Position numbers and translations under genes: made by a program. The notes beneath the pieces are model-generated. The model was not told the origin of the DNA, searched no databases, and was given only the letters and a program-made list of their open reading frames with translations. 34,059 nt of DNA from NCBI GenBank assembly GCA_002796305.1, contig PCWZ01000072.1:16918-50976 (forward strand). Reading direction: 5' to 3'. The stretch comes from Deltaproteobacteria bacterium CG11_big_fil_rev_8_21_14_0_20_49_13 (GTDB lineage: Bacteria > UBA10199 > GCA-002796325 > 1-14-0-20-49-13). Positions 7,381 through 15,836 of the stretch are shown piece by piece; position 1 is the first letter of the stretch; every line of letters starts with the position of its first letter.

Positions 7381-8342
7381 ATAAACCTATCTCCGACCTT
7401 CAGCCCGGAGCCCTTTAGGTATTCGACCGCCGGCATTCGTTTTTTACCGGGGGCCTGAACTTCCAGGATGCAGAGCTGGCCAAAACCGGTCGCCACGAAT
7501 ATTCCCTTATCAAGACCTATGATCGTTCCTGGTCTTTCCTTCGTTTCTATCTCAATCGGGGCCGCATCGTATATGATCAATTTATTCTTGTCATTTCTTG
7601 CTTCCTGCTTCTTGCTTCCTGCTTCTTCTGTGTATGTATATGCGCCGGGCCAGGGAGTTAAACCCCTTATTCTGTTATATATCCCGGAGGCGGAGCGGCC
7701 CCAGTCAATAAGCCCTTCCTCTTTGGAAAGCTTATGAAAGACTGTCGCCTCCTTGTGGTCCTGGACAAGCCCCGCAAGGGTGCCGGCTTCAATCCGGTCA
7801 AGGGTCTTTAGAAGAAGTTCCGCTCCCATCGCCGCCAGATGTTCATGGAGAGTCTCAGATGTGTCGTGAGAGGTGATCTCGGTGGCACATTGGAGGAGTA
7901 TATCTCCCTCGTCCATCTTTTTGTTCATGTACATTGTGGTGACGCCGGTCTTTTGTTCGCCGTTCATTATCGCCCAATTGATGGGGGCCGCCCCTCTGTA
8001 TTTAGGGAGAAGCGACGCGTGGACGTTAATGCATCCCTTGAGCGGAAGATCCAGTATCTCCTTAGGGATGATCTTGCCGTATGCCACAACTATTATTGCA
8101 TCCGGGGCCAACGTCTTTATTTTAAAAAGAAGTTCGTTATTGTCCTTGAGCGTTAGGGGCTTTTCGGTTGGAATGTCGTGTTCTTTTGCAAATTCGGCAA
8201 CTGGTGAGGGAGTTAATTTTCGGCCTCTTCCCGCCGGTTTGTCGGGCTGTGTCACAACGAGCGACACTTCGTGTTTTGAAGAGATGAGTGCGCCGAGGGA
8301 CGAGACCGCAAAATCGGGGGAACCCATAAACACTAGTTTCAT
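7377..8342 (-). CDS. fmt: methionyl-tRNA formyltransferase
   Basis: A 321-residue enzyme that formylates initiator Met-tRNA with 10-formyl-tetrahydrofolate. The formyltransferase domain shows VFMGSPDFAV, the catalytic Asn106/His108 in CINVHASLLPKYRG and Asp147 in the EGDILL region. The C-terminal OB-like domain starts near 210. At residues ~239-253 (EAGSKKQEARNDKN), between PWPGAYTY and LIIYDA, the protein has about 14 residues with no counterpart in E. coli Fmt. They are encoded by a heptamer array and keep the frame. The partner enzyme, peptide deformylase, lies just upstream in the same direction. A REP-like element occupies the gap between def and fmt. Confidence 0.96.
   Translation of the reverse strand: MKLVFMGSPDFAVSSLGALISSKHEVSLVVTQPDKPAGRGRKLTPSPVAEFAKEHDIPTEKPLTLKDNNELLFKIKTLAPDAIIVVAYGKIIPKEILDLPLKGCINVHASLLPKYRGAAPINWAIMNGEQKTGVTTMYMNKKMDEGDILLQCATEITSHDTSETLHEHLAAMGAELLLKTLDRIEAGTLAGLVQDHKEATVFHKLSKEEGLIDWGRSASGIYNRIRGLTPWPGAYTYTEEAGSKKQEARNDKNKLIIYDAAPIEIETKERPGTIIGLDKGIFVATGFGQLCILEVQAPGKKRMPAVEYLKGSGLKVGDRFI
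7586..7627. repeat. in-frame heptamer array inside fmt
   Basis: Four clean 7-bp units, GCTTCCT, GCTTCTT, GCTTCCT, GCTTCTT (7600-7627), are preceded by two degenerate ones. The array encodes the extra peptide in Fmt. A related array with the same heptamer lies in metH at 32046-32073. Confidence 0.8.
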
Positions 8343-8350
8343 ATAAGCTG

Positions 8351-8415
8351 GTCATCCCCGCGTAGACGGGGATCTCGTTTGTATAATCTGGATTCCCGCT
8401 TTCTTTGGGAATGAC
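8351..8415. repeat. REP-like palindromic element, copy 2
   Basis: It starts GTCATCCCCGCG and ends GGGAATGAC, with internal GGGGATCTCGTT. It shares outer ends, the ATCTCGTT core and hairpin layout with the copy at 3017-3079. It fills the space between def and fmt. Confidence 0.8.
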
Positions 8416-8419
8416 AGTG

Positions 8420-8929
8420 TCACAGTATCGATGTCTTCTTTATAAGCTTCAGATATTTATCCTGCTCCTTTTTGGAGACGAGGTCTATCAGAAGCTTGCC
8501 GTTCAGATGGTCTATCTCGTGCTGGAACGCGACCGATAGCAGCCCTTCGGCGAATATCTCGACCGTTTTTCCTTTTTTATCAAGGGCCCGAACGACTATC
8601 TTTTCGCGCCTCTTCATCTTTATCCTGAACTCGGGTATCGAAAGACAGCCCTCTTCCCATTCTATCTCGCCGCCTGAAGATATTATCGCCGGATTTGCAA
8701 GCTGGAGAAGGTTGGATCTTTTTCCGCCTGCAGGTGTTTCGGTCCCGATATCTATAACAATGACCCTAAGACCTATTCCCGCCTGTGGCGCCGCGAGGCC
8801 GACTCCTGCATCTGCGTACATCGTCTCGGCCATGTCGTCCATGAGCTTTACGATATCTTTGGTGACCTCTTTCACGGGTTTTGCAACCTTGTGGAGTATG
8901 GGGTCTGGATATGTGCGAATATTTAACAT
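8420..8929 (-). CDS. def: peptide deformylase
   Basis: A 169-residue iron/zinc hydrolase that removes the N-formyl group from nascent proteins. All three family motifs are present: GVGLAAPQ (42-49), EEGCLS (92-97, with metal ligand Cys95) and QHEIDH (136-141, ligands His137 and His141, catalytic Glu138). The ATG at 8929 gives the usual MLNIRTYPDP N-terminus and has GGA upstream. An ATG at 8935 or a TTG at 8944 would add a few residues. It begins only a few bases after the priA stop, so the two are probably co-transcribed. Confidence 0.95.
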   Translation of the reverse strand: MLNIRTYPDPILHKVAKPVKEVTKDIVKLMDDMAETMYADAGVGLAAPQAGIGLRVIVIDIGTETPAGGKRSNLLQLANPAIISSGGEIEWEEGCLSIPEFRIKMKRREKIVVRALDKKGKTVEIFAEGLLSVAFQHEIDHLNGKLLIDLVSKKEQDKYLKLIKKTSIL

Positions 8930-8945
8930 CGTCATTCCAAACAAT

Positions 8946-11009
8946 TCATAGCATATTGATCGGGTCTACATCAATAGATACCTTAACGCCACGGGGCGTC
9001 TTTTTCAGGTGGCCTAGGACGTTTGTAAGCCCGACTCTTAATCCCTTGATATCGCTACCTTTTAACATCAATTGCCAGCGGTAATTGTTCCTTATTTTAT
9101 GGATAAGGGCGGGTGTTGGGCCGAGAATGGTCACCCCTGTCATTGCGGGTCCAGCCTCTTGGCTGGGCGAAGCAATCTCATGCGCACATTTTGATTCGGG
9201 AGATTGCTTCGGGCTTTGCCCTCGCAATGACACAGCCAGACATTGCGCAAAGCCCATCACCTTTGCATCGTTTAGGCCCTGAACCTTGACCATTGCCAAC
9301 CGCCCGAAGGGCGGGTAGCTGAGCTCACGACGCATCGGTATCTCGTTCTCATAAAAATTGAAGAAGTCGTGTCCCATGGAGGCAGCTATTGAATAATGTT
9401 CGGGCGAATATGTCTGAATTATCACCTTTCCCTTCTTATCGCTCCTCCCCGACCGGCCTGCCACCTGTGTGAGCAGCTGAAACGTCCTTTCGCCGGACCT
9501 GAAGTCGGGGAAGTTTATCGAATGGTCCGCATCTAGGACGCCGACAAGCGTGACATTGGGGAAGTCGTGGCCCTTGGTGACCATCTGTGTGCCGACAAGT
9601 ATGTCTATTTTACCAGATCTCATCTGAGACAATATTTTGGAGCGCATGCCGGCCTTAACAGCCACGTCCCGGTCGAAACGCTCGATCCTTGCATCCGGAA
9701 AGAGGGCCCTTAGTTCCGATTCTATTCGTTCGGTCCCCGTTCCCAGATCTTTGAGCCTTGGGCTACCGCACTTAAGGCACTTGTTCGCCCTTTTTATCTT
9801 GTATTCACAGTAGTGGCACAGAAGCGAATCGTTCTCCTTATGATAAGAGAGGGTGATGTTGCAGTTGGGGCAGGTGAAGGCCTCGCCGCATTCCTCGCAA
9901 AGCACGAAACTTGCAAAGCCTCGCCTGTTGAGAAAGAGTATCGTCTGCTCTTTCTTGTTGAGGACCTCGGAGATGGCTCCCATGAGCTTTGGCGATATGT
10001 TGGCGCCTTTGGCGGAGAGGCGCATATCGATTATCTCAACCTCGGGAAGCGGCGCACCCGTGGGTCTTTCCTGAAGATGTATATAATGATACTTTTTAAG
10101 TTTGGCGTTCGTAAAGGTCTCGATCGAAGGTGTGGCGGAGCCCAAGATGCAGTGGACGTTCTCTATTTTTGCGCGCATCACGGCCGTATCGCGCCCGTTG
10201 TAGCGCGGGTTTTCGTCCTGTTTATATGACGGGTCGTGTTCTTCATCCACGATGATTAAACCCAAGTTCTTAAGCGGGGCAAAGACCGCCGAGCGAGTCC
10301 CTATAACTATCTTTGCCTTGCCATCCTTTATCCTCTTCCATTCGTAGAACCTTTTGGCCTCGGTGAGGCCGCTGTGATATGTAGCAACGCAGTCGCCAAA
10401 TCGCGCGACTATTCGCCCCACCGTTTGCGGAGTCATTCCTATCTCGGGTACGAGAAGTATGGCCGAGCGGCATTCTTTAATGACCTCTTCAAAGAGCCTC
10501 AAGTATACCTCGGTCTTGCCGCTTCCCGTAACGCCATGAAGCAGGGTCGTTTCGAATTTTTGCTCTTTTAGCCTCTCTTTGAGATCGTCCACGGCCCCTT
10601 TTTGTTCCGCCGAAAGGGTGACCTCTTCCTCGTTCATGAAGATGTCGTCTATGATGGTCTCCTTGGGGGTGACCTCCCGTTTTTTCTTGGTCCTTACGGC
10701 CAGCGAATTGGGAAGCGCGGTCTTTACCATCTCGCCTATTGGTACAAAGTAGTAATCAGAGAGCCATCTTATAAGCTCCACCATCTTTTCGGAAAGGGAC
10801 GGTTCGGTATCAAGGACCTCTAAGATATCTTTTATCCGAAATTCTCTTTGACTTTGACTTACGCACTCTTCCATCACATACCCCACGACCGTTCTTCGCC
10901 CGAGGGGGACCATGACCCTGTTCCCGACACGTACATCGAGCCCGTCGGGAACGGAGTAGGTAAATGCGCCCCTTAATGGAAGCGCTATTGCAACCTGTAC
11001 GGATCTCAT
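8946..11009 (-). CDS. priA: primosomal replication restart helicase PriA
   Basis: A 687-residue superfamily 2 helicase that reloads the replisome at stalled forks. The N-terminal 3'-DNA-binding domain is followed by Walker A GVTGSGKTE (159-167) and the DEEH box (255-258). A zinc-binding block (CEECGEAFTCPNC...CHYC...CLKC) lies within the helicase core, and the C-terminal helicase motifs include GTQMVTKGHDFPNV and QVAGRSGR. The tail ILGPTPALIHKIRNNYRWQ is conserved. Between LAVSLRG and TGVTILG, residues ~593-623 (rich in Ser, Pro and Gln) are foreign to the family and come from a 93-bp palindromic element. Helicase motifs are intact, so the protein is expected to work. Confidence 0.96.
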   Translation of the reverse strand: MRSVQVAIALPLRGAFTYSVPDGLDVRVGNRVMVPLGRRTVVGYVMEECVSQSQREFRIKDILEVLDTEPSLSEKMVELIRWLSDYYFVPIGEMVKTALPNSLAVRTKKKREVTPKETIIDDIFMNEEEVTLSAEQKGAVDDLKERLKEQKFETTLLHGVTGSGKTEVYLRLFEEVIKECRSAILLVPEIGMTPQTVGRIVARFGDCVATYHSGLTEAKRFYEWKRIKDGKAKIVIGTRSAVFAPLKNLGLIIVDEEHDPSYKQDENPRYNGRDTAVMRAKIENVHCILGSATPSIETFTNAKLKKYHYIHLQERPTGAPLPEVEIIDMRLSAKGANISPKLMGAISEVLNKKEQTILFLNRRGFASFVLCEECGEAFTCPNCNITLSYHKENDSLLCHYCEYKIKRANKCLKCGSPRLKDLGTGTERIESELRALFPDARIERFDRDVAVKAGMRSKILSQMRSGKIDILVGTQMVTKGHDFPNVTLVGVLDADHSINFPDFRSGERTFQLLTQVAGRSGRSDKKGKVIIQTYSPEHYSIAASMGHDFFNFYENEIPMRRELSYPPFGRLAMVKVQGLNDAKVMGFAQCLAVSLRGQSPKQSPESKCAHEIASPSQEAGPAMTGVTILGPTPALIHKIRNNYRWQLMLKGSDIKGLRVGLTNVLGHLKKTPRGVKVSIDVDPINML
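9139..9231. repeat. 93-bp palindromic element inserted in frame in priA
   Basis: Outer arms GTCATTGCG (9139-9147) and CGCAATGAC (9223-9231) are perfect inverted repeats. Inner arms CGAAGCAATCTC (9168-9179) and GAGATTGCTTCG (9200-9211) are also perfect. The length is exactly 31 codons, so the reading frame is preserved. Confidence 0.88.
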
Positions 11010-11059
11010 AACTTGGTCTAGTGACTTAGTTTATAGAGATAAAAGAATAAAGGGAAATA

Positions 11060-11725
11060 TTAGGTCGGTTTTCCGTGGCGGACATCGCGTCCTTTTACCA
11101 TGAATATTGCAAGCTCCGCAATGTTCGTGGAGTGGTCGGCGATGCGCTCGAAATATCTAACGATGGAGGTGGCGGGGAAGAGTATCCGGATGCTCTTAGG
11201 TTCTGTTTCGCTCCTGTTCAAGAGTTCAGTGATATATCTTTCTGTCAGATCGTCCACCTCGTCATCGCTTTTAAGAACCTCTTCGGCCTTTATCACATCC
11301 TTTTCAACGAAGGCATCAAGGCTTTCTTTGAGCATATTCTGGACCAGCAAGGTCATTTTGGTAAGATCGATCGGGGCCTCCCCGTTCTTAAGGATATCTG
11401 TCACGCGCTGCGACGCATTTACCGCAAGGTCCCCGACCCTTTCTAGGTCTGTGACTATCTTGAGCCCGCGGGTGATAAAGCGAAGGTCAGATGCCGCCGG
11501 CTGATATCTTGCAAGCAGCTGAATGCACTGTTCGTCTATCGCCACCTCAAGCGCGTTGACGGCGTGGTCGGACTCGACGACCCTTGCGGCAAGCTTTGTA
11601 TCCTTGGTTTTCAGCGCCCGAACGCAGTCCGAGAGCATGGCCTCTACCTTGCTTCCCATAAGTAGTATCTGCTGTTTCAGCGAGCTCAATGCCTCGTCAA
11701 AGTGATGGTCTATGTGCTGATTCAT
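11060..11725 (-). CDS. phoU: phosphate transport system regulator PhoU
   Basis: A 221-residue all-helical protein of two PhoU repeats. Each repeat carries the metal-binding E/D-x-x-x-D pattern: DLERVGDLAVNAS in the first, and YFERIADHSTNIAEL in the second. PhoU links the Pst transporter to PhoR and keeps the regulon off when phosphate is plentiful. The start has GGAGG 7 bases upstream. It is the last gene of the pst operon, 42 bases after pstB. Confidence 0.96.
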   Translation of the reverse strand: MNQHIDHHFDEALSSLKQQILLMGSKVEAMLSDCVRALKTKDTKLAARVVESDHAVNALEVAIDEQCIQLLARYQPAASDLRFITRGLKIVTDLERVGDLAVNASQRVTDILKNGEAPIDLTKMTLLVQNMLKESLDAFVEKDVIKAEEVLKSDDEVDDLTERYITELLNRSETEPKSIRILFPATSIVRYFERIADHSTNIAELAIFMVKGRDVRHGKPT

Positions 11726-11767
11726 ATTTTTCCTCCGGCATACTGGTAATTGAGATTTGGTTATTTC

Positions 11768-12517
11768 TTAACCATACCTCCCCGTTATATAATCTTCCGT
11801 TCTTTTGTCCGATGGCGCGGTGAAGACTCTGTTCGTGTTGCCGAACTCAACAAGGTCGCCAAGTAGCATAAATCCGCAATCGTCCGATACCCTGGCCGCC
11901 TGCTGCATATTATGTGTGACTATCACTATTGTATAGTCCTTTTTGAGGTCCTTCATCAGGTCTTCTATGTGTCCTGTGGCGATCGGATCAAGGGCCGAGC
12001 AAGGTTCGTCCATTAAGAGTATATCGGGCCTTACAGCGATAAGCCTTGCAATGCAGAGTCTCTGTTGCTGTTCACCGGATAGTTTGATGGCATTCTCTTT
12101 GAGCCTGTCCTTGAGGTCGTTCCAAAGGTTGACAGCTGTCAGACTTTCAAAGAGCGCCTCATCCAAAAGACCCTTCTTTTTGATGCCGTGTATCTTGAGC
12201 CCGTAGACTATGTTCTCATATATCGAAAGGGGGAACGGATTTGGTCTCTGAAAGACCATTCCAACGGACCTTCTAAGCTTGTTCTTATCAATTTCAAGGA
12301 GATCTTTTCCGAAGATATTTATGCTTCCGGTTATCTTTACGCCGGCAATCAGATCGTTCATCCTGTTGAATACGCGCAGGAGGGTTGACTTGCCGCAACC
12401 CGAGGGTCCTATGAGGGCGGTTATCTTTTTGGGCGCGATGGCGAGGTCAACATTCTTCAGGGCTTGAAAGTCCCCGTAAAAAAGTTCAAGGCCTTTGGTG
12501 GTTATTGCGTTCGTCAT
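11768..12517 (-). CDS. pstB: phosphate ABC transporter ATP-binding protein PstB (copy 1)
   Basis: A 249-residue ABC ATPase that powers phosphate import. Walker [10 protein letters not shown] (37-45), Q-loop Gln90 in VFQRPNPFP, Walker B ILLMDEP (166-172) and the switch His202 in VTHN are canonical. The signature, normally LSGGQ, reads LSGEQ (146-150): a Glu replaces the second glycine that contacts the partner's ATP. It overlaps the other pstB by one base (TAATG). The pattern complements that of the upstream copy, suggesting a PstB1-PstB2 heterodimer with one working ATP site. Confidence 0.95.
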   Translation of the reverse strand: MTNAITTKGLELFYGDFQALKNVDLAIAPKKITALIGPSGCGKSTLLRVFNRMNDLIAGVKITGSINIFGKDLLEIDKNKLRRSVGMVFQRPNPFPLSIYENIVYGLKIHGIKKKGLLDEALFESLTAVNLWNDLKDRLKENAIKLSGEQQQRLCIARLIAVRPDILLMDEPCSALDPIATGHIEDLMKDLKKDYTIVIVTHNMQQAARVSDDCGFMLLGDLVEFGNTNRVFTAPSDKRTEDYITGRYG

Positions 12518-13278
12518 TATCCGAACTTTCCGGTTATGTATTCTTCCGTCTTCTTCCGTGAAGGTGCGGTGAATATCTTGTTCGTATCGTCTATCTCAAC
12601 CAGCTCGCCCATGAGAAGGAAGGCCGTTCTGTCACCAACGCGCGCCGCCTGTTTTGTATTGTTCGTTACCAATATTATAGCATGATCCCTTTTAAGCTCT
12701 TTCATGGCGTCTTCGACCTTGGCGGTCGAGATAGGGTCAAGGCCGGAACACGGCTCATCGAACATAATGACATCTGGTTTTACCGCGAGAGTCCTTGAGA
12801 TGCAAAGCCTTTGCTGTTGCCCGCCCGAGAGCTTCATACCGCTCGAATCGAGCCTGTCCTTTACCTCGTCCCATAAGAAAGAGGCGCGTAAGGTGGATTC
12901 CACCATCTCGTTCTCCTCTTTTTTCTTTAACATCCTCTTCATCCTGGCGCCGAACAGGATGTTATCCCTTATGCTCATCGGAAGCGGAATGGGCATGGCA
13001 TAGACCATCCCTATCTTTCGCCTTAGATTTTCAACATCCCTTATGCCGGATACCTGTTCACCGTCGATAACGATCTCGCCATAGACCTTTGCGTTAGAGA
13101 CCCTGTCGATCATCCTGTTGATGGCTAGCAGAAGGGTGGATTTTCCGGAATTTGCGGGTCCTATCACCGTAAGGATCTCGTTATTTTTGACATCGAAAGA
13201 GATATCCTTAAGAGCCTGTTCTTTGCCGAAAAAAACGTTCAGCTTATTTATTGCGATCTTGTTCTGCATGTTGGTCAT
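12517..13278 (-). CDS. pstB: phosphate ABC transporter ATP-binding protein PstB (copy 2, degenerate motifs)
   Basis: A 253-residue paralogue in tandem with the other PstB. Walker [10 protein letters not shown] (40-48), the signature LSGGQ (150-154) and Walker B VIMFDEP are intact. The Q-loop glutamine is replaced by Ala94 (VYAMPIPLP instead of VFQRPNPFP), and the switch histidine is Asn206 (VTNN instead of VTHN). Both changes were confirmed in the codons. This half probably binds ATP but cannot complete a normal catalytic cycle on its own side, while its LSGGQ serves the site built on PstB1. The start overlaps the pstA stop (ATGA). Confidence 0.93.
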   Translation of the reverse strand: MTNMQNKIAINKLNVFFGKEQALKDISFDVKNNEILTVIGPANSGKSTLLLAINRMIDRVSNAKVYGEIVIDGEQVSGIRDVENLRRKIGMVYAMPIPLPMSIRDNILFGARMKRMLKKKEENEMVESTLRASFLWDEVKDRLDSSGMKLSGGQQQRLCISRTLAVKPDVIMFDEPCSGLDPISTAKVEDAMKELKRDHAIILVTNNTKQAARVGDRTAFLLMGELVEIDDTNKIFTAPSRKKTEEYITGKFG

Positions 13279-14117
13279 GCGGTCTTTCTTCCCCTCATTA
13301 GTCTATGCATCAAAGAGTAAGCCGTTATATTGATCACCAGTATCGTACAGATAAGGACCGCCGCGGTGGCATATGCATTATCGTTAGATATTCCCTCGCG
13401 GGCGAGTATGTAAAAATGAACCGACATCGTTCGGGCAGAATCGAACAGAGATGTCGGCATCTGTACCGCGGATCCGGCCGTAAATATTACAACAGCGGTC
13501 TCTTCTATCGAACGGCCGATGCCTAATATCACACCCGTAAGTATCCCGGGCAGGGCATAAGGGAGCACGGACCTTGTGACGACCTGCCATCTTGTCCCTC
13601 CGAGGGATGCCGCCACATCGCGGTAGGAAGACGGGACGCTTCGAAGCGCCTCTTCAGCCGTTCGAATGATGGTCGGCAGTATCATGGCGGCCAGAGAAAG
13701 ACCGCCTGAAAGTATCGACCACCCGAATCCCAACATAACAACAAATAGTATGAAGCCGAAAAGACCGAATATGATGGAAGGTACCCCTGCAAGGCAATTT
13801 ATCCCGAACCTTATAGCTTGAGTGAGCTTGCCTTCAACAGTGTACTCCGAAAGGTAGATAGCGCTGGCGATCCCTAAGGGCGCAGCTATTCCGACCGCGA
13901 CCATGACCATGAGAAGCGTTCCGACTATGGCGGGGAGTATACCCCCTTCACGTCCCATATCGAGGATCGGTTCTGTCAAGAAGCCCCAGGAAATGTGGCT
14001 AAAGCCTCCGGCAAGGACAAATCCTATGACGAAAACAAGCGCGCATACTGCCGAGGTCGTTGACATGAAAAGAAGCGACTTGGCTATCTTCTGCGTTATG
14101 GAAGGGGCTATTCTCAA
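13275..14117 (-). CDS. pstA: phosphate ABC transporter permease PstA
   Basis: A 280-residue inner-membrane permease with about six transmembrane helices. The coupling segment is the typical EALRSVPSSYRDVAASLGGTRWQ, followed by GILTGVILGIGRSIEETAVV. It forms the phosphate channel with PstC. Translation starts at TTG (14117), backed by a GGAGG site 6 bases upstream, and this TTG overlaps the pstC stop as TTGA. No in-frame ATG near the N-terminus would be better placed. Confidence 0.94.
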   Translation of the reverse strand: MRIAPSITQKIAKSLLFMSTTSAVCALVFVIGFVLAGGFSHISWGFLTEPILDMGREGGILPAIVGTLLMVMVAVGIAAPLGIASAIYLSEYTVEGKLTQAIRFGINCLAGVPSIIFGLFGFILFVVMLGFGWSILSGGLSLAAMILPTIIRTAEEALRSVPSSYRDVAASLGGTRWQVVTRSVLPYALPGILTGVILGIGRSIEETAVVIFTAGSAVQMPTSLFDSARTMSVHFYILAREGISNDNAYATAAVLICTILVINITAYSLMHRLMRGRKTA

Positions 14118-14950
14118 AACTTCCTCCGTGCGAACTTGAGCGCTGCCGTATTAAGGATCATAATAAAGAAGAAGAGGACTATGCCGGTGGCAAATAGGGC
14201 CTCCCTGTGATCGCCGACCGCGTACCCCATCTCTATTGCGATATTCGCCGTGAGCGTTCTTACAGAGTCAAGGATGGAGTGGGGAATGGTGGTGGCGTTG
14301 CCCGATATCATGATGACGGCCATCGTTTCACCCACGGCGCGACCCATTCCAAGTATCACTCCGGCGACGATACCGGACCTTGCGGCCGGAAGGAGGACTC
14401 TCCACGTCGTCTGCCATTCGGTGGCGCCGAGTGCCAGAGAGCCTTCTTTATAATTCTTAGGGATAGCGTTGATCGCGTCGATAGACACACCGACTATGGT
14501 CGGTAGTATCATTATCGCCAGAACGCACGATGCGGCGAGTATAGAAAGACCCGGTCCTCCAAGATGGTCCCTTATGATGGGGGCAAGCCACATGACGCCC
14601 AAGAATCCGTAGACCACCGAAGGGATGCCGGCCAGAAGTTCTATGGCAGGCTTCAAAACATTCACCCATTTTTTGGGGGCGAACTCGGCGAGATAGACCG
14701 CGCATGAGACCCCAAGCGGTACACCCATAAATAGCGAGCCGAAGGTCACACAGAGAGAACCTATGATGAAGGGGAATATTCCGAACTGACCATCCAGCGG
14801 AGCCCACACACGGCCGAATAGAAAATGGGTAAGTCCGCACTTTGCCATAATGGGTACGCCCTCCTTAAAGATAAAGAGCGCGATAAGTGCCAATATGGCG
14901 GTCGAAGAGCATGCGGCCAGCAGCAGGAGTTTTGAAATAAAACGGTCCAT
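14114..14950 (-). CDS. pstC: phosphate ABC transporter permease PstC
   Basis: A 278-residue inner-membrane permease, the partner of PstA. The first helix spans roughly residues 7-29. The coupling loop reads AINAIPKNYKEGSLALGATEWQ, followed by GMGRAVGETMAV, which is diagnostic of PstC. About six helices are predicted. It begins one base after the pstS stop codon and overlaps pstA by 4 bases. Confidence 0.94.
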   Translation of the reverse strand: MDRFISKLLLLAACSSTAILALIALFIFKEGVPIMAKCGLTHFLFGRVWAPLDGQFGIFPFIIGSLCVTFGSLFMGVPLGVSCAVYLAEFAPKKWVNVLKPAIELLAGIPSVVYGFLGVMWLAPIIRDHLGGPGLSILAASCVLAIMILPTIVGVSIDAINAIPKNYKEGSLALGATEWQTTWRVLLPAARSGIVAGVILGMGRAVGETMAVIMISGNATTIPHSILDSVRTLTANIAIEMGYAVGDHREALFATGIVLFFFIMILNTAALKFARRKF

Positions 14951-14951
14951 A

Positions 14952-15749
14952 TTATTTGACGGCTATCAGCCCCTCTTTTTCCAGCGTGTCCTGAGCCTCC
15001 TTTGAGAGGACATAATCCAGGAACTTCTTCGAATCAGGACTTAGTTCCTTCTTTGTCAGAAAATATATCGGTCGCGCGAGCTTGTAAGAGCCTTTTTTGA
15101 CGTTTCCGTTGTTGGCGTCTACTCCGTTATAGGAGACCGACCTTACCCTTTTATCGACGAGACTTATCGAGATGTAGCCTATGGAGTCGGGGTCGCTTGC
15201 GACCGCTTCGCGTATGGTGCCGTTCGAATTCTGGAAGAGGGCGTTCTTTGCAAGTTTTTCGTCGTCCATCACTAGGGTATCAAAGGACCTTCTGGTGCCG
15301 CTGCCATCTTCGCGGGAGATCACTCTTATCGAAGCGTCGGCCCCTCCGAGCTCCTTCCAATTCGATATCTTTCCGGAAAAGACATCCCGCGCCTGTTCAT
15401 TTGTAAGATCTGAAACGACGTTGGCCGGATTTACGACTATCGCTATTCCATCCCTTGCGACGACCGTAGCGTCAAGTACCAAGGCCTCTTTTGGGAGTTT
15501 CAATAGATCGGCCATTCCTATCTGGGCGCTTCCGGAAAGCGCCGACTGAACGCCAACAGCTGAACCTCCGCCCTGAACATTTATCCTTTGCGAGCCGTTA
15601 CTCTGCATGTAATGTTCGGCAAGTTTTTCGGCAAATGGTTGAAAGGCGGTGGAACCGGCAAGCGTTATTGTTCTGGATGATGACCTGGAGCATGCATACA
15701 TGTTTAAAGTGAGCAGTGCCGCACAGGCAAGTAACAATATTCGTTTCAT
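14952..15749 (-). CDS. pstS: phosphate-binding lipoprotein PstS
   Basis: A 265-residue periplasmic phosphate receptor. A signal peptide leads to Cys20 (MYAC), a likely lipidation site. Phosphate-binding segments are present: AGSTAFQPFAEKLAE near the mature N-terminus, GGGSAVGVQSA, and SREDGSGTRRSF. It delivers phosphate to PstCA. The ribosome site AAGGAGG is 5 bases from the ATG, the best in the window, consistent with a high requirement. A Pho box lies 60-77 bases upstream, so this is the first gene of the phosphate-starvation transcript. Confidence 0.95.
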   Translation of the reverse strand: MKRILLLACAALLTLNMYACSRSSSRTITLAGSTAFQPFAEKLAEHYMQSNGSQRINVQGGGSAVGVQSALSGSAQIGMADLLKLPKEALVLDATVVARDGIAIVVNPANVVSDLTNEQARDVFSGKISNWKELGGADASIRVISREDGSGTRRSFDTLVMDDEKLAKNALFQNSNGTIREAVASDPDSIGYISISLVDKRVRSVSYNGVDANNGNVKKGSYKLARPIYFLTKKELSPDSKKFLDYVLSKEAQDTLEKEGLIAVK

Positions 15750-15808
15750 ATGATCCTCCTTGTTAGACTAGTTTTTGTTGTCACGGGGTGGAAGACTAGA
15801 ATGTTTCT

Positions 15809-15826
15809 GTTACAATAATGTTACAG
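15809..15826 (-). promoter_or_regulatory. Pho box upstream of pstS
   Basis: On the minus strand the site reads CTGTAAC-ATTA-TTGTAAC, two 7-bp half-sites with a 4-base AT-rich spacer, i.e. an 11-bp period. This is the architecture of the PhoB box (consensus CTGTCAT repeats); TGTAACA occurs as a perfect direct repeat. Ten bases downstream is a weak -10 (TAGTCT, 15798-15793), the spacing expected for PhoB-activated promoters. PhoB and PhoR are encoded immediately upstream. Confidence 0.85.
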
Positions 15827-15836
15827 GGAGGTAAAA

